Source of the DNA: Amycolatopsis coloradensis
GTDB taxonomy: Bacteria > Actinomycetota > Actinomycetes > Mycobacteriales > Pseudonocardiaceae
Direction: 5' to 3'
Length of the DNA: 64,000 nt
Assembly (NCBI RefSeq): GCF_001953865.1
Contig: NZ_MQUQ01000020.1
Location: 204,126-268,125, forward strand
The stretch's first letter is position 1, and each line of letters starts with the position of its first letter. The position numbers and the translations under genes are program-made. The notes beneath the pieces are model-generated. The model did not search any database. It was not told the origin of the DNA and worked only from the letters and a program-made list of their open reading frames with translations. Below, in pieces: positions 55,336 through 64,000 of the stretch.

Positions 55336-56844
55336 GTGACCGACCGCACCACCGACCACATCAACCACTGGATAGACGGCAAACCGTTCGAAGGCGTGAG
55401 CGAACGATCCGGTGACGTCTTCGATCCGGCCACCGGTCAGGTGCGGGCGAAGGTCCCCTTCGCGGCGCAGGACGACGTCGACGCCGCTGTCGCGGCCGCC
55501 TCACGGGCGCTGCCGGGCTGGCGCGGGACCTCGCTGGCGGGCCGGACGCGCGTGCTGTTCGCCTTCCGCGAGTTGCTTTCGGCGCGACGTCACGAGCTGG
55601 CGAAGATCGTCACGAGCGAGCACGGCAAGGTCGAGTCCGACGCGGCGGGCGAAGTCGCGCGAGCCATCGAGAACGTCGAGTTCGCTTGTGGCGCGGCGCA
55701 AATGCTCAAGGGCGGGTTCAGCGAGAACGCCTCCACCGGCGTCGACGTCTACTCGATTTCGCAGCCGCTGGGCGTGGTCGGGGTGATCTCGCCGTTCAAC
55801 TTCCCGGCCATGGTCCCGCTGTGGTTCGTGCCGAACGCGCTCGCCTGCGGCAACACCGTCGTGCTCAAACCGAGCGAGAAGGACCCGTCCGCGGCCGTGT
55901 TCATCGCGGAACTGTTCGCCGAGGCCGGCCTGCCCGACGGTGCTCTCAACGTGCTGCACGGCGACAAGGCCGCCGTCGACGGACTGCTGGAACACCGCGA
56001 CGTCAAGGCGATCTCGTTCGTCGGGTCGACGCCGATCGCGAAGTACGTCTACGAAACCGGGACCAGGAACGGGAAACGCGTGCAGGCGCTCGGCGGCGCG
56101 AAGAACCACATGGTCGTCCTCCCGGACGCCGACCTCGACCTCGCCGCCGACGCGGCCGTCTCCGCGGGCTTCGGCTCGGCGGGGGAGCGGTGCATGGCGG
56201 TGTCGGTCGTGGTCGCGGTCGACCCGGTCGGCGACGAACTGGTCGCGAAGATCGCCGAGCGCATCACCCGCCTGCGTGTCGGCGACGGCATGCGTCCCAC
56301 CTCGGAAATGGGACCGCTCGTCACCGCCGCGCACCACGAACGCGTCGAGTCCTATGTGGAGGCGGGCGTCGAAGCGGGCGCCCGGCTCGTCGTCGACGGG
56401 CGCGGCATCGAGGTCGACGGCGAGGACGGCGGGTTCTGGCTCGGCCCGACCCTGTTCGACCACGTCACGCCGGAGATGTCGATCTACACCGACGAGATCT
56501 TCGGACCGGTCCTCACGGTCGCGCGGGCCGAGGGGTACGACGCGGCGCTGGACCTGATCAACGCCAACCCCTACGGCAACGGCACCGCGATCTTCACCAA
56601 CGACGGACGGGCCGCGCGGCGGTTCCAGAACGAGGTCGAGGTCGGGATGGTCGGCGTGAACGTGCCGATCCCGGTGCCGGTCGGCTACTACTCGTTCGGC
56701 GGGTGGAAGGACTCGCTGTTCGGGGACAGCCACGCCTACGGGCCGGAGGGGTTCCACTTCTTCACGCGGACGAAGGTCGTCACCTCGCGGTGGCCGGATC
56801 CGTCGCAGGGCGGGGTGAACCTCGGGTTCCCGCGCAACAGCTGA
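55336..56844 (+). CDS. mmsA: CoA-acylating methylmalonate/malonate-semialdehyde dehydrogenase
   Basis: Converts methylmalonate semialdehyde to propionyl-CoA or malonate semialdehyde to acetyl-CoA, with NAD. A 502-residue aldehyde dehydrogenase: VISPFNFPAMVPLWFVPNAL, FVGSTPIAKYVYETGTRNGKR, catalytic Cys in SAGERCMAVS near residue 288, and a C-terminal FFTRTKVVTSRW. The residues replacing the usual glutamate general base are as in MmsA. It fits valine, or beta-alanine from uracil breakdown by the neighbouring operon. GTG start after AGGAGG. Confidence 0.94.
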   Translation: MTDRTTDHINHWIDGKPFEGVSERSGDVFDPATGQVRAKVPFAAQDDVDAAVAAASRALPGWRGTSLAGRTRVLFAFRELLSARRHELAKIVTSEHGKVESDAAGEVARAIENVEFACGAAQMLKGGFSENASTGVDVYSISQPLGVVGVISPFNFPAMVPLWFVPNALACGNTVVLKPSEKDPSAAVFIAELFAEAGLPDGALNVLHGDKAAVDGLLEHRDVKAISFVGSTPIAKYVYETGTRNGKRVQALGGAKNHMVVLPDADLDLAADAAVSAGFGSAGERCMAVSVVVAVDPVGDELVAKIAERITRLRVGDGMRPTSEMGPLVTAAHHERVESYVEAGVEAGARLVVDGRGIEVDGEDGGFWLGPTLFDHVTPEMSIYTDEIFGPVLTVARAEGYDAALDLINANPYGNGTAIFTNDGRAARRFQNEVEVGMVGVNVPIPVPVGYYSFGGWKDSLFGDSHAYGPEGFHFFTRTKVVTSRWPDPSQGGVNLGFPRNS

Positions 56845-57024
56845 CGCCTTCGGCACCCTTCACTCGTCCCGGAACGGCGCCTTGGTCGCAGGAGCCGCAC
56901 CTGAGTACGCGGGCGAGCACGGGGCCCCGCTCGCCGAACTCGCGTGCTCAGAGACGTGACTCGCGTGCTTGGCGGCGGATGCGGGGGCGGGGGCCTTCAG
57001 GTGCTTCGAGCCGATCGGACCAAG

Positions 57025-57055
57025 CGCTTTCCCCGCGATCCATGCGGGGAAAGCG
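57025..57055 (+). terminator. Stem-loop upstream of hrcA
   Basis: CGCTTTCCCCGC and GCGGGGAAAGCG form a perfect 12-bp stem around seven bases, 70 bp before hrcA. It probably ends the mmsA transcript. It is not a CIRCE element (no TTAGCACTC dyad). The rest of the 278-bp gap is unremarkable. Confidence 0.6.
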
Positions 57056-57122
57056 TCCTATGGCTCCCCGGGCACCAAGCCTTCCGTAAACTCGTTGTGA
57101 GGACGAGCCGAGGGAGGTGCAG

Positions 57123-58148
57123 GTGGCCAACGCGGAAGAGCGCCGCTTCGAAGTGCTGCGCGCGATCGTCGCCGACTACGTGTCCAACCAGGAGCCCGTC
57201 GGCTCCAAGGCGATCGTCGACCGGCACAACCTCGGTGTGTCCAGCGCCACCGTGCGCAACGACATGGCGGCACTGGAAGAAGAGGGCTACATCACACAAC
57301 CCCACACCAGCGCGGGCCGCATCCCCACCGACAAGGGGTACCGGCTGTTCGTCGACCGGATCGCCGAGGTCAAACCGCTCAGCGCGGCCGAACGCCGGGC
57401 CATCACGGCCTTCCTCGACAGCGGCACCGACGTCGACGACGTCCTGCGCCGCTCCGTCCGGCTGCTCGCCCAGCTGACCAGGCAGGTCGCGGTCATCCAG
57501 TACCCGATGATGACCAACTCCGCCGTCCGTCACCTGGAGGTGGTGCCCCTCACCCCGGCCCGGCTGATGCTGGTCCTGATCACCGATTCCGGCCGTGTCG
57601 ACCAGCGCACGGTCGACCTCGGGGACGTCATCACCGAGGAGAACGTCGGCAGGCTGCGCTCGGTGCTGAACGGGGCACTGGCGGGCCGCCGCCTTTCCGA
57701 AGCCGCGGCGGCGGTCGCCGAACTGCCCGAAAAGTCGCCGGGCGAGCTGCGCGACAACCTCACCCGCGTCTGTACCGTGCTGGTGGAATCGCTGGTGGAG
57801 CACCCCGAAGAACGGCTGGTACTCGGCGGCACGGCGAACCTCACCCGCAACGTCGCGGACTTCCCCGGATCGCTGCGGCAGGTGCTGGAGGCGCTCGAGG
57901 AGCAGGTCATCGTCCTCAAGCTGCTCGCGGCCGCCCGCAACCCCGGTGCGATCACCGTGCGCATCGGTGAGGAAAATGAAGACGAGCAGATGCGCAGCAC
58001 CTCGGTGGTGTCCATCGGCTACGGCATGGACGATCTGCTGCTGGGCGGAATGGGCGTCGTCGGGCCGACCAGGATGGACTACCCGAACACCATCGCCGCG
58101 GTGCGCGCGGTGGCGAACTACGTGGGGCAGATCCTCTCCGGCCGCTGA
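57123..58148 (+). CDS. hrcA: Heat-inducible transcription repressor HrcA
   Basis: Represses groE/dnaK-type operons by binding CIRCE sites, in concert with GroEL. A 341-residue protein: [20 protein letters not shown], helix-turn-helix [40 protein letters not shown], and C-terminal [18 protein letters not shown]. The GTG at 57123 is chosen for the GAGGGAGG upstream; a GTG six bases earlier overlaps that site. First gene of hrcA-dnaJ-rsmE. Confidence 0.95.
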   Translation: MANAEERRFEVLRAIVADYVSNQEPVGSKAIVDRHNLGVSSATVRNDMAALEEEGYITQPHTSAGRIPTDKGYRLFVDRIAEVKPLSAAERRAITAFLDSGTDVDDVLRRSVRLLAQLTRQVAVIQYPMMTNSAVRHLEVVPLTPARLMLVLITDSGRVDQRTVDLGDVITEENVGRLRSVLNGALAGRRLSEAAAAVAELPEKSPGELRDNLTRVCTVLVESLVEHPEERLVLGGTANLTRNVADFPGSLRQVLEALEEQVIVLKLLAAARNPGAITVRIGEENEDEQMRSTSVVSIGYGMDDLLLGGMGVVGPTRMDYPNTIAAVRAVANYVGQILSGR

Positions 58149-58188
58149 GCCGTGGTGAGGTCGAAGTCAGAAGGAGAAGGCGAAGACG

Positions 58189-59355
58189 GTGGCGAGGGAC
58201 TATTACGGCATTCTCGGGGTTGCGAAGAACGCGACGGATCAGGAAATCAAGCGCGCGTACCGCAAACTGGCCCGTGAACTGCACCCCGACGTCAACCCGT
58301 CGGAGGACGCCCAGCATCGCTTCGGCGAGGTGACCACCGCCTACGAGGTGCTGTCGGACCCGCAGAAGCGCAAGGTCGTAGACCTCGGCGGCGACCCGAT
58401 GGACGGCGGGGCACGGGGCGGAGGCGGCGACCCGTTCTCCGGCTTCGGCGGCCTCGGCGACATCATGGACGCCTTCTTCGGCGGCGCCGGGGGTGGCGGC
58501 GGCGGCCGCGGCCGAGGCCCGCGCAGCCGCGTGCAGCCCGGTTCCGACGCGCTCATCCGCCTCGGCCTCACCCTCGAGGACTGCGCCACCGGCGTCGACC
58601 GCGAGATCACCGTCGACACCGCCATCGTCTGCGACCTGTGCCGCGGCGCCGGCTCGACCGAAGGCTCCGGCACCCAGACCTGCGACACCTGCGGTGGCGC
58701 CGGCGAGGTCCAGTCCGTGCAGCGGTCGTTCCTCGGCCAGGTCGTCACCGCCCGCCCCTGCCCGGTCTGCCGCGGCTTCGGCGAGGTCATCACCGACCCC
58801 TGCCGCCAGTGCGGTGGCGACGGCCGCGTCCGCGCCCGCCGTAACGTCACCGCCAAGATCCCGCCCGGCGTCGGCGACGGCATGCGCATCCGGCTCTCCG
58901 GCCAGGGCGAGGTCGGCCCCGGCGGCGGCCCGGCGGGCGACCTGTACGTCGAGATCGACGAGGCGCCGCACGAGGTGTTCGTCCGGCAGGGCAACGACCT
59001 GCACTGCAACTTCCGCATCCCGATGACCACCGCCGCCCTCGGCGCCACGGTGCCCATCGAGACCCTCATCGACGGCGACTACGAACTCGACATCGAGCCG
59101 GGCACCCAGCCCGCCACCGAACTCGTGCTCACCGCCAAGGGCATGCCTCGACTGCGGTCCTCCGGCCGCGTCGACGGCCGAGGCGACCTGCACGTCCACA
59201 TCGACGTCGTCGTCCCGACCAAACTCGACGAGGCCCAGCGCGACCTCCTCGTCGAACTGGCCCAGCAACGCGGCGAAGACGTCCCTTCGCTCTCCTCGAA
59301 CGGGTCCAAGCCCGGCGGGCTGTTCTCCAAGCTGCGCACCAAGAACCACCGGTAA
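58189..59355 (+). CDS. dnaJ: Chaperone DnaJ (DnaJ2)
   Basis: Hsp40 co-chaperone of DnaK. 388 residues: J-domain with HPD in [12 protein letters not shown], Gly/Phe-rich linker (about 75-115), four zinc-binding repeats [24 protein letters not shown] and CRQCGGDG, then a substrate-binding C-domain. Next to hrcA, the arrangement of the second dnaJ in actinobacteria. GTG start after AAGGAGAAGG. Confidence 0.95.
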   Translation: MARDYYGILGVAKNATDQEIKRAYRKLARELHPDVNPSEDAQHRFGEVTTAYEVLSDPQKRKVVDLGGDPMDGGARGGGGDPFSGFGGLGDIMDAFFGGAGGGGGGRGRGPRSRVQPGSDALIRLGLTLEDCATGVDREITVDTAIVCDLCRGAGSTEGSGTQTCDTCGGAGEVQSVQRSFLGQVVTARPCPVCRGFGEVITDPCRQCGGDGRVRARRNVTAKIPPGVGDGMRIRLSGQGEVGPGGGPAGDLYVEIDEAPHEVFVRQGNDLHCNFRIPMTTAALGATVPIETLIDGDYELDIEPGTQPATELVLTAKGMPRLRSSGRVDGRGDLHVHIDVVVPTKLDEAQRDLLVELAQQRGEDVPSLSSNGSKPGGLFSKLRTKNHR

Positions 59356-59358
59356 CCC

Positions 59359-60111
59359 GTGCCCGAGACGACACTGCCGGTCTTCCTCACCGCCGCGCTG
59401 CCCGGCTCCGGGCGCACCACGCTCGACGGCGAGGAAGCCCGGCACGCCGCCACCGTCCGGCGGCTGCGCGTCGGCGAACGTCTCGTGCTTTCCGACGGCG
59501 GAGGCGGCATGGCGCGCTGTGTCGTCGAAGCCGTCCAAGCGGGCCGCGACGCGGCACTCACCCTCACCATCGAAGAACACTGGACCGAGGACCCGCCCGC
59601 ACTCCGCGTCATCGTCGCCCAAGCACTCGCCAAAGGCGACCGCGGCGAACTGGCCGTCGAACTCGCCACCGAAGCGGGCGCCGACGCGATCGTCCCCTGG
59701 CGCGCCGCCCGCAGCGTCGCCCGCTGGGAAGAAGGAACCCGTGGCGACAAAGCCCTCGCCCGCTGGCGCACCACCGCCCGCGCCGCCGCCAAACAAGCCC
59801 GCCGCGCCCACCTCCCCGAAGTCGCCGAGCCCGTCGGCACCCGCGAACTCGCCGAACTCGCCCAGACCGTTTCCCGCGCACTGGTCCTCGAATCCGGCAT
59901 GACCGCGAAGCTCACCGAGATCGAACTCCCGCCACAAGGCGACATCCTCCTCATCGTCGGCCCCGAAGGCGGCATCACCGACGAAGAACTCGCCACCCTC
60001 ACCGACGCGGGCGCGACCGCCATCCGGTTGGGCCCCACCGTTTTACGCACCTCCACCGCCGCCGCCGTCGCACTCGGCGCACTAGGGGTTCTCACCGACC
60101 GCTGGACGTGA
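59359..60111 (+). CDS. rsmE: 16S rRNA (uracil-1498-N3)-methyltransferase
   Basis: Methylates U1498 of 16S rRNA with SAM. A 250-residue SPOUT enzyme: VFLTAALPGSGRTTLDGEEARHAATVRRLRVG forms the PUA-like N-domain; the knot holds VIVAQALAKGDRGELAVELATEAGADAIVPW and LLIVGPEGGITDEEL. Three bases after dnaJ; same operon. GTG start. Confidence 0.94.
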   Translation: MPETTLPVFLTAALPGSGRTTLDGEEARHAATVRRLRVGERLVLSDGGGGMARCVVEAVQAGRDAALTLTIEEHWTEDPPALRVIVAQALAKGDRGELAVELATEAGADAIVPWRAARSVARWEEGTRGDKALARWRTTARAAAKQARRAHLPEVAEPVGTRELAELAQTVSRALVLESGMTAKLTEIELPPQGDILLIVGPEGGITDEELATLTDAGATAIRLGPTVLRTSTAAAVALGALGVLTDRWT

Positions 60112-60310
60112 AAAAACACCCCACTAATTTGCGGCGAGTTATGGCGCGATCACGCAAACAGCCGTTACTCTCGTTAACTGACGCGCAACACACGGTTTCG
60201 GCGCGCCACTGGGGATGAAGCCCAGTCGCGCGCGTGAATCCCCGCCGGGCACCTCCCCCCTCGGTCCGGCGGAGCCGCGGCGACGGTGGAGCGACCCCCA
60301 GGCTCCACCG

Positions 60311-60370
60311 CGCCGCGGCGTCTTCATTTGGGGGCTTCGCAAGCTACGCCCCAAATTCGACGCCGCGGCG
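60311..60370. repeat. 60-bp nested palindrome
   Basis: Outer arms CGCCGCGGCGTC (60311-60322) and GACGCCGCGGCG (60359-60370) are perfect 12-bp inverted copies. Inside, ATTTGGGG (60326-60333) faces CCCCAAAT (60349-60356). RNA or DNA would form a tall hairpin; it may end the rsmE transcript or be a REP-like element. Confidence 0.7.
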
Positions 60371-60426
60371 CGGTTCCGCGTGTCTGCCCGGGGGGCCGAG
60401 CCCCCCGGACCCCCCACGGTCCGTGA

Positions 60427-60545
60427 GGTGGCGGTTGGCAGCCCTGAAGCGGAGCGAAGGGGTGGAGCCTGGGGTGGCGGTTGGCAGCCCTGAAGCGGAG
60501 TGAAGGGGCGGAGCCTGGGGTGGCGGTTGGCAGCCCGAGGGAGCT
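60427..60545. repeat. 46-bp tandem repeat
   Basis: GGTGGCGGTTGGCAGCCC starts at 60427, 60473 and 60519, exactly 46 bp apart. The first two units match for their whole length except two transitions; the third is truncated after about 20 bases, and GGTGGCGGCTGG at 60550 may be a fourth start. 46 is not a multiple of three and no protein is encoded. Confidence 0.75.
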
Positions 60546-60743
60546 TTAGGGTGGCGGCTGGTCTTCGGTATCGGCGTAGGGCCTGGCGGCCCTCGCCTGG
60601 TGAGGGCGACGTTCGCAAGTAGTCCTCTAGTTGCGGTCTTTCTTGTGGTCTGTGAAGGCTCCTTGGGGGACTCTGGGTCCTTATCCTTTAAGAGGGCTTC
60701 ACGGACTTGGGGCGGGTGTGGCGGGTGGGGATAGGGTGGGGGA

Positions 60744-61094
60744 ATGAGTGACGCGGAGACGTTGTTCGAGCGGATCATCGCGGGGGAGATCCCGTCCGAC
60801 AAGGTGTACGAGGACGCGACGACGTATGCGTTCCGGGACATAGCGCCACAGGCGCGGGTCCACGTGCTCGTGGTGCCGAAGAAGCGGTACAGGAATGTGG
60901 CCGAGGTGGCCGCGGCGGATCCGCGGGTGCTGGCCGACATCGCTTTGGCGGCCAAGAAGGTGGCGGAGATCGAGGGGATCGCCGAATCCGGCTACCGGGT
61001 GGTGTTCAACACAGACGGTGACGCCGGGCAGACGGTGTTTCACGTGCACGCGCATGTGCTCGGTGGCGAGCAGTTGGGGCATTTCGGCCGCTGA
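60744..61094 (+). CDS. HIT-family nucleotide-binding hydrolase
   Basis: A 116-residue HINT-type histidine triad protein: CDSC-less N-terminus LFERIIAGEIPSDKVYED, and the triad His100, His102, His104 in HVHAHVLGG. Hydrolyses AMP-linked substrates. Just upstream of phoH-ybeY in many actinobacteria. Starts ATG with GGTGGGG upstream. Confidence 0.93.
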   Translation: MSDAETLFERIIAGEIPSDKVYEDATTYAFRDIAPQARVHVLVVPKKRYRNVAEVAAADPRVLADIALAAKKVAEIEGIAESGYRVVFNTDGDAGQTVFHVHAHVLGGEQLGHFGR

Positions 61095-61207
61095 AGGTCA
61101 CGAGCCGGAGAAACCGGACTGCGTGCCGGCATCCGCAACCAGTAGCATCGACCTGTCACTGTCGTTGAAAATCGCAGCGTAAGCGCAGGAAGTAGGCCCG
61201 AGGCCAC

Positions 61208-62293
61208 GTGGCCGGAACCGTACCGGGTGAAGCCGCCCGACCCGACGTTCCCACGGACGTCACCGCGACGAAGGCCGACGAGGCCACCGTCACCGAAGCG
61301 GCCCAGTCCCGTTTCCCCATCCCCGACGCCGCCGCGCTCAGCCTGCTCGGCTCGAGGGACGAAAACCTCCGCGTCGCCGAAGAACTCCTCGCCGCCGACG
61401 TCCACGTCCGCGGCAACGAGGTCACCCTGACCGGCGCTCCCGCCGACGTCGCCTTCGCCGAGCGTGTCTTCGCCGAACTCGTGACACTCGCCGGCCGCGG
61501 CCAGCAGGTCGACCCCGCCACCGTCCGCCGCACCGTCGGCATGCTCTCCACCGGTGACCACGAGTCACCGGCCGAAGTGCTGAGCATGAACATCATCTCC
61601 CGGCGCGGCAAGACGATCCGGCCCAAGACGCTCAACCAGAAGCGCTACGTCGACGCCATCGACAAGCACACCATCGTCTTCGGCATCGGCCCCGCCGGTA
61701 CCGGCAAGACGTACCTCGCCATGGCCAAGGCCGTCCAGGCGTTGCAGGCGAAGCAGGTCAGCCGCATCGTGCTGACCCGGCCCGCGGTCGAGGCGGGCGA
61801 GCGCCTCGGGTATCTGCCGGGCACGCTCAACGAGAAGATCGACCCGTACCTGCGCCCGCTCTACGACGCGCTGCACGACATGGTCGAGCCCGAGTCGATC
61901 CCCCGGCTGATGCAGGCGGGCACCATCGAGATCGCGCCGCTCGCGTACATGCGCGGCCGCACCCTCAACGACGCCTTCATCATCCTCGACGAGGCGCAGA
62001 ACACCACGCCGGAACAAATGAAGATGTTCCTCACCCGGCTCGGGTTCGGCGCCAAGATCGTCGTCACCGGTGACGTCACCCAGATCGACCTCCCCAACGG
62101 CCAGAAGAGCGGCCTCCGGGTGGTCCGGGACATCCTCGAAGGCGTCGAGGACGTCCACTTCGCCCAGCTCACCAGCCAGGACGTGGTGCGGCACAAACTC
62201 GTCGGCGACATCGTCGACGCGTACGAGAAGTGGCAGGCGCTGCAGGACAGTCAGGACCAGGGCAGTGGTTGGAAAGGGCAGCGGCGCTCATGA
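61208..62293 (+). CDS. phoH: PhoH-like ATPase
   Basis: A 361-residue protein, with an N-terminal KH-like segment (about 35-95) and a P-loop domain: Walker A GPAGTGKT (161-168), [20 protein letters not shown], Walker [24 protein letters not shown]. In bacteria it works with YbeY, the next gene, in RNA processing or quality control. GTG start. Overlaps ybeY by four bases. Confidence 0.93.
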   Translation: MAGTVPGEAARPDVPTDVTATKADEATVTEAAQSRFPIPDAAALSLLGSRDENLRVAEELLAADVHVRGNEVTLTGAPADVAFAERVFAELVTLAGRGQQVDPATVRRTVGMLSTGDHESPAEVLSMNIISRRGKTIRPKTLNQKRYVDAIDKHTIVFGIGPAGTGKTYLAMAKAVQALQAKQVSRIVLTRPAVEAGERLGYLPGTLNEKIDPYLRPLYDALHDMVEPESIPRLMQAGTIEIAPLAYMRGRTLNDAFIILDEAQNTTPEQMKMFLTRLGFGAKIVVTGDVTQIDLPNGQKSGLRVVRDILEGVEDVHFAQLTSQDVVRHKLVGDIVDAYEKWQALQDSQDQGSGWKGQRRS

Positions 62294-62844
62294 GCATCGA
62301 GATCGCCAATGAATCGGGCGTGAACGTCGACGAGACCTCGATCGTGTCGGCCGCCCGGTTCGCGCTCGACAAGATGGAGGTCAGCCCGCTCGCCGAGCTG
62401 TCCATCCTGCTCGTCACCCTCGAGGTGATGGAGGACCTGCACGAACGGTGGATGGACCTGCCCGGCCCCACCGACGTGATGGCCTTCCCGATGGACGAGC
62501 TCGACTCGTCGCGCCGTCCTGACGCGCCCGACGCCTCACCCGCGCTGCTCGGCGACATCGTGCTCTGCCCGGCGTTCGCGAAGGACCAGGCCAAGACGGC
62601 CGGGCACGCGCTGATCGACGAACTGCACCTGCTCACCACGCACGGGGTGCTGCACCTGCTCGGCTACGACCACGCCGAACCCGCCGAGGAACGTGAGATG
62701 TTCGGTCTGCAGAAGCGGATCCTCGGCGAGTTCCAGGCGGCCGTCGCCGCGGTGAACCGCCGCGACGCGCAGCGCACCGCGGACGACAGGCTCCTCGGCA
62801 CCGCCGGACTCGACACCGTGCCCGCCGACGAACCCCCCGCCTAG
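62290..62844 (+). CDS. ybeY: Endoribonuclease YbeY / rRNA maturation factor
   Basis: Metal-dependent endoribonuclease for 16S 3' end maturation. 184 residues; the zinc ligands are the three His of [11 protein letters not shown] (HxxxHxxxxxH), with [11 protein letters not shown] upstream. The C-terminal 35 residues are an extension ([16 protein letters not shown]). ATGA overlap with phoH. Confidence 0.94.
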   Translation: MSIEIANESGVNVDETSIVSAARFALDKMEVSPLAELSILLVTLEVMEDLHERWMDLPGPTDVMAFPMDELDSSRRPDAPDASPALLGDIVLCPAFAKDQAKTAGHALIDELHLLTTHGVLHLLGYDHAEPAEEREMFGLQKRILGEFQAAVAAVNRRDAQRTADDRLLGTAGLDTVPADEPPA

Positions 62845-62846
62845 CC

Positions 62847-64000
62847 ATGGGCAGTCCGACGGCACTGCTGGTCATCGCCATCTTGCTGATCCTGCTCGCC
62901 GGGGTGTTCGCGGCCGCCGACGCGGCGGTCAGCACGGTCTCCAAGGCCCGTGCCGACGGCCTCGTCCGGCTCGGCCGCCCCGGCGCGCGCCAGCTCGCGC
63001 TGGTCATCGCCGAACGCCGCCGCCACATCAACCTGATCCTGCTGCTGCGGATGACCTGCGAACTGACCGCCACCGTGCTGGTCACCGTCGACATCCTCGG
63101 CTGGATCCAGCCGCTGTGGCTCGCCGTCGTCGTCGCCGCCGGCGTGATGGTCGTGGTGAGTTACGTGCTCATCGGCGTCGGCCCGCGCACCCTCGGCCGC
63201 CAGCACCCGTACCGGATCGGTCTCGTCGTCGCGGGCCCCGTCCGCGTCCTCGGCTCGATCCTCGGCCCGCTCAGCAGGCTGCTGATCGTCCTCGGTAACG
63301 CCATCACCCCCGGCCGCGGCTTCCGCGAGGGCCCGTTCACCTCCGAAGTCGAGCTGCGTGAACTGGTCGACCTCGCCCAGGAACGCGGCGTCGTCGAGGA
63401 ATCCGAACGCGAGATGATCCACTCGGTGTTCGAACTCGGCGACACCGTCGCGCGCGAGGTCATGGTGCCGCGGACGGAGATCGTCTGGATCGAGCACGAC
63501 AAGACGGTGCGCCAGGCGCTCGCGCTGGCCCTGCGCACCGGGTTCACCAGGCTGCCGGTGATCGGCGAATCGGTCGACGACGTCACGGGCGTGGTCAACA
63601 TCAAGGACCTCATGCCCGCGTACATGGCCGAGGGCGGTTCGCAGCGGCAGGTCGGGGAGCTGATGAATCCGGCGAGCTTCGTGCCGGACTCGAAGCGGCT
63701 CGACGAACTGCTCAAGGAGATGCAGGTCTCGCACAACCACATGGCGATCGCGGTCGACGAGTACGGCGGCACCGCGGGCCTGCTCACCATCGAGGACATC
63801 CTCGAGGAGATCGTCGGCGAGATCACCGACGAATCCGACACCGACGAACGCCCCGAGGTCGAAGAACTCGAAAGCGGCGCGGTCCGCGTCTCGTCCCGGC
63901 TTTCGATCGACGACCTCGGCGAGCTGTTCGGGATCGACCTCGAAGACCACGATGTGGAGACCGTGGGCGGGCTGCTCGCGGAGCGACTGGGTAGGGTCCC
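62847..64000 (+). CDS. CNNM/CorC-type membrane protein with CBS domains (cut by window end)
   Basis: Visible 384 residues of a hemolysin-C/CorC-like protein: an N-terminal DUF21 (CNNM) domain with four membrane segments (about 5-150), tandem CBS domains (about 205-320; [23 protein letters not shown] [36 protein letters not shown]), and the start of the CorC/HlyC C-domain ([15 protein letters not shown]). The family is linked to Mg2+/Co2+ export or tolerance. Two bases after ybeY; ATG at 62847. The 3' end is missing. Confidence 0.93.
   Translation, partial: MGSPTALLVIAILLILLAGVFAAADAAVSTVSKARADGLVRLGRPGARQLALVIAERRRHINLILLLRMTCELTATVLVTVDILGWIQPLWLAVVVAAGVMVVVSYVLIGVGPRTLGRQHPYRIGLVVAGPVRVLGSILGPLSRLLIVLGNAITPGRGFREGPFTSEVELRELVDLAQERGVVEESEREMIHSVFELGDTVAREVMVPRTEIVWIEHDKTVRQALALALRTGFTRLPVIGESVDDVTGVVNIKDLMPAYMAEGGSQRQVGELMNPASFVPDSKRLDELLKEMQVSHNHMAIAVDEYGGTAGLLTIEDILEEIVGEITDESDTDERPEVEELESGAVRVSSRLSIDDLGELFGIDLEDHDVETVGGLLAERLGRV

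Larger units (their letters stand above)
60112..60743. repeat. 632-bp repeat-rich intergenic region
   Basis: No gene. It contains a 60-bp imperfect palindrome (60311-60370), a second palindrome CCGGGGGGC-CGA-GCCCCCCGG (60388-60408), 2.4 copies of a 46-bp tandem repeat from 60427, and a hairpin with the motif TAGTCCTCTAGTTGCGGT near 60620 shared with 44612. Such blocks of mixed repeats are dispersed intergenic elements in large actinobacterial genomes. Confidence 0.7.

Noticed and set aside
57025-57055. CIRCE element for HrcA
   Set aside because: The dyad is CGCTTTCCCCGC/GCGGGGAAAGCG with a 7-base loop; CIRCE is TTAGCACTC-N9-GAGTGCTAA.
1-64000. CRISPR arrays, phage modules, transposases, rRNA operons, biosynthetic gene clusters
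   Set aside because: No spaced repeats, no integrase or transposase domain, no rRNA sequence and no PKS/NRPS or similar core enzyme was found.

Overview
The window is a high-GC (roughly 70%) actinobacterial chromosome segment. Frequent GTG starts, ATGA/GTGA gene overlaps, F420-linked enzymes and the gene order nadD-rsfS-gpgP-octT-degV-comEA-comEC-holA-rpsT-lepA-hemW-hrcA-dnaJ-rsmE-phoH-ybeY point to Pseudonocardiaceae, most likely Amycolatopsis or a close relative. Genus is an inference; the family-level call is safer.

Layout. 1-1.5 kb: truncated recQ. 1.6-8.2 kb: a conserved co-directional block (NAD synthesis, ribosome silencing, two enzymes of the methylglucose-lipopolysaccharide type pathway, DegV, DNA uptake ComEA/ComEC), facing a threonine-synthase-like gene that sits behind a SAM-I riboswitch. 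9.7-15.2 kb: holA, rpsT, an EamA transporter behind a ykkC-class (guanidine-I-like) riboswitch, small enzymes and lepA. 15.3-20.2 kb: F420-type oxidoreductase, a secreted chitobiase with a DasR-type operator, nitronate monooxygenase, amino-acid permease. 20.3-23.3 kb: an accessory patch of lower GC with a tRNA-like sequence, an EamA transporter, a proline-hydroxylase-like gene broken by three frameshifts, and its divergent LysR regulator. 23.3-27.8 kb: hydrolase, dehydrogenase, a secreted barnase with its barstar, enoyl-CoA hydratase, a small secreted protein with an apparent CTG start. 27.9-33.5 kb: assimilatory sulfate reduction operon (leader peptide, sulfite reductase, 50-aa zinc ribbon, cysH, cysD, cysN, siroheme chelatase). 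33.6-44.6 kb: two TetR-controlled divergent units, hemW, a siderophore-interacting protein with an iron box, a serine hydrolase, two flavin monooxygenases and a secreted peptidase. 44.7-56.8 kb: hydantoin/dihydropyrimidine operon (F420 flavoprotein, dihydropyrimidinase, carbamoyl-amide hydrolase, NCS1 transporter), a two-component system with a membrane protein, a subtilisin-inhibitor-like protein, and PucR divergent from methylmalonate/malonate semialdehyde dehydrogenase. 57.1-64 kb: stress and RNA-processing block hrcA-dnaJ-rsmE, a repeat-rich intergenic region, then HIT-phoH-ybeY-CBS membrane protein.

How it fits together. The sulfate operon makes sulfide, and the chelatase supplies siroheme to sulfite reductase. 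The hydantoin operon plus the semialdehyde dehydrogenase could take an imported nucleobase-derived ring to an acyl-CoA, with several steps missing from the window. Regulation is unusually legible: two riboswitches, one leader peptide, a DasR site, an iron box, three evenly spaced TetR-type palindromes and helically phased response-regulator repeats can be read directly.

The strongest leads are the SAM riboswitch on a threonine-synthase homologue (possibly a methionine-pathway enzyme), the ykkC riboswitch on an EamA-family transporter, and the thrice-frameshifted hydroxylase whose reading frame is restored.
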